In this document: piece by piece, positions 62,827-64,000 of the stretch
Layout: the number at the start of each line of letters is the position of its first letter
Numbering within the stretch: the first letter of the stretch is position 1
DNA from: Chryseobacterium jejuense
GTDB taxonomy: Bacteria; Bacteroidota; Bacteroidia; Flavobacteriales; Weeksellaceae
Length of the DNA stretch: 64,000 nt
Direction of reading: 5' to 3'
NCBI RefSeq assembly: GCF_017877355.1
Contig: NZ_JAGIPR010000004.1
Span: forward strand, 62,001-126,000
Notes under the pieces: model-generated
What the model was told of the DNA's origin: nothing
Database searches by the model: none
The model's input: the letters and a program-made list of their open reading frames with translations, nothing else
Translations under genes and position numbers: made by a program

Positions 62827-63732
62827 TTGAAAACAAAATTATTATTCCTTTCACTGTTGGGTTCATTCTTAGCCCATTCACAAACACTTCATTTTAAAAG
62901 TCTCGCTAATATGTCTGCAGGTAGAGGTGCGGTAACCAGTGTAATAGTAAATGATAATATATATGTGAGCAATGGGTATCAGGAAAAAGGAGGTGACGCG
63001 AAGTATATTGAGAAATATAATATTACGGACAACAAATGGAGTGTTCTCAATTCTACTTTACTCACCAAAAAATTTGCTAATTCAGAGACTTACGATAATA
63101 AAATCTATATTTTTAACGGTTGGGGAAATAGCCATCTTGAAATTGTAGACCTTGCCACCAATACTATAACGAAAGGAGCTGTTAATCGTTCCTATACAGG
63201 CAATGCAGGTTCCGCCATCTATAATGGCAAAATATATGTGTTTGGCGGCAGCGGATTAAGCGGAGCCAAAAGCACTGTATTCTCTGATAAATTCCAGTAT
63301 TATGATATTGCGTCCAATACATGGCATCCATTACCCGATATGCCTACAGCCAGAGAAACAAAAGGCAAAATTGTTAATGATAAGCTATATGTCATTGGAG
63401 GTTTTAATGGTACCCCATCCCGACTGATTAATGTCTACGACCTCAAAACCAATCTCTGGGTCAATCAATATACGATGCCTGCTGGTATATACGGACACTC
63501 ATTAGCCGTATCCGGTAATAAGATTTTTATTGTAGGTGGTGTGAATAATCAAAGTTTTCTGGCCTATTTTGATACTACAACCAATACATTACATCAGTTG
63601 TCATCCAATATGACTCCCAGAAGACACGCTGCAGCGGAAGTATATAACAATAAATTATACATCATCGGCGGAGGTACAACGTCTCTCACCAGCTCAGCTA
63701 TTAAAAGCATACAAGTGGCAGATATTAATTAA
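62827..63732 (+). CDS. Secreted kelch-repeat protein
   Basis: The protein is 301 residues, starting at TTG 62827, directly ahead of the signal peptide MKTKLLFLSLLGSFLAHSQ. No suitable ATG is present. Six kelch-type repeats follow (YVSNGYQEKG, YIFNGWG, YVFGGSGLSG, YVIGGFNG, FIVGGVNNQ, YIIGGGT), which would form a six-bladed beta-propeller. Kelch propellers bind proteins or sugars, but the partner is unknown. No sorting domain is seen. Confidence 0.82.
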   Translation: MKTKLLFLSLLGSFLAHSQTLHFKSLANMSAGRGAVTSVIVNDNIYVSNGYQEKGGDAKYIEKYNITDNKWSVLNSTLLTKKFANSETYDNKIYIFNGWGNSHLEIVDLATNTITKGAVNRSYTGNAGSAIYNGKIYVFGGSGLSGAKSTVFSDKFQYYDIASNTWHPLPDMPTARETKGKIVNDKLYVIGGFNGTPSRLINVYDLKTNLWVNQYTMPAGIYGHSLAVSGNKIFIVGGVNNQSFLAYFDTTTNTLHQLSSNMTPRRHAAAEVYNNKLYIIGGGTTSLTSSAIKSIQVADIN

Positions 63733-63754
63733 AATGTACTTTCTGTAACTATGA

Positions 63755-63827
63755 ATCGCTTTGGCTTTTAAATTATATTATTAGAATTTATAATAATATA
63801 GCCACACGAAAGGATTCGTGCAGTAGC
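63755..63827. repeat. Family A element, core and right arm
   Basis: CGCTTTGGC with the AT core, then GCCACACGAA-AGGA-TTCGTG and GTAGC. It starts 23 bases after the kelch gene. The left arm is cut short. Confidence 0.7.
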
Positions 63828-64000
63828 AGAGGGACTTTGCACAAATAAATTTTCACCTATATTTGTTTCTATAATGTACACAAACATGCAAAACAAAAAA
63901 CACATCAGGGAGAGAAATATCAAGTATTTTTGTGAGATATTGTGTAGTAAACAGGATACTTTGACTTAAAAAAATATAGCTCCTATTGTATTGAAAAAAT
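63828..64000. other. Window end without a supported gene
   Basis: No reading frame of note is seen. The stretch contains GGGACTTTGCACAAATAAA and an AT-rich tail. Confidence 0.4.

Noticed and set aside
54876..63827. Family A and B elements as integron attC sites
   Set aside because: The attC core sites (RYYYAAC and GTTRRRY) are missing and no integrase gene is present in the window.

Overview
The window reads as chromosome of a Chryseobacterium-like member of the Bacteroidota (Flavobacteriia, Weeksellaceae). This rests on low GC, repeated promoters of the Bacteroidota type (TAnnTTTG at about -7, sometimes with TTG about 19 bp upstream), a SusC/SusD pair, the lipoprotein-type TamL partner of TamB, a fused CcoNO oxidase subunit, and several small families typical of this group. 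The genus is an inference.

Region 1 (1-11.3 kb) is ordinary chromosome: the end of an XRE regulator, an alkyltransferase-like protein, a deoxyhypusine-synthase-like enzyme that lacks the usual active-site lysine, a GreA/GreB-family factor, a broken outer-membrane beta-barrel gene, ArfB, a MenE-like ligase, two identical tRNA-Gln(TTG) genes each with its own promoter and terminator, a cold-shock protein with a long leader, an HdeD-like membrane protein, a putative metalloprotease and an amino-acid permease. Region 2 (11.4-25 kb) holds the cbb3 oxidase genes ccoNO-ccoP, the tamB-tamL-yihY run, and argS. Region 3 (25-30.4 kb) holds a Cys-rich leader peptide and a susC-susD-lipocalin lipoprotein operon. 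Region 4 (31-43 kb) is housekeeping: rnhB, yidC, pyrG, yceI, radA, an overlapping methyltransferase-vanW-acpH operon, a HupE-like protein and an M1 aminopeptidase. Region 5 (43.3-48.6 kb) is a LytTR/LytS-type two-component pair diverging from an outer-membrane protein, a citrate transporter and a dicarboxylate symporter, which together look like a regulated organic-acid uptake locus.

Region 6 (48.7-52.3 kb) holds two tandem paralogous GG-leader Cys-rich peptides. Each has its own promoter and terminator, and their 5' leaders share an element that can fold as an H-type pseudoknot. They are followed by groES-groEL.

Region 7 (52.4-64 kb) is accessory DNA: AT-rich, with orphan genes. It has an AbiC-like membrane protein next to a caspase-like protease (a defence candidate), an XRE regulator divergent from a promoter that would transcribe a roughly 107-nt nested hairpin followed by an orphan 174-aa gene, an IS982 transposase remnant, and several unrelated single genes. 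These genes are separated by two families of palindromic intergenic elements (family A about 95 bp, family B about 85 bp) and by a degenerate tandem array with a 22-bp period. The layout resembles a set of single-gene cassettes bounded by palindromic elements. The strongest candidates for something undescribed are the structured-RNA/orphan-ORF module, the pseudoknot-led peptide genes, the two palindrome families and the 22-bp array.
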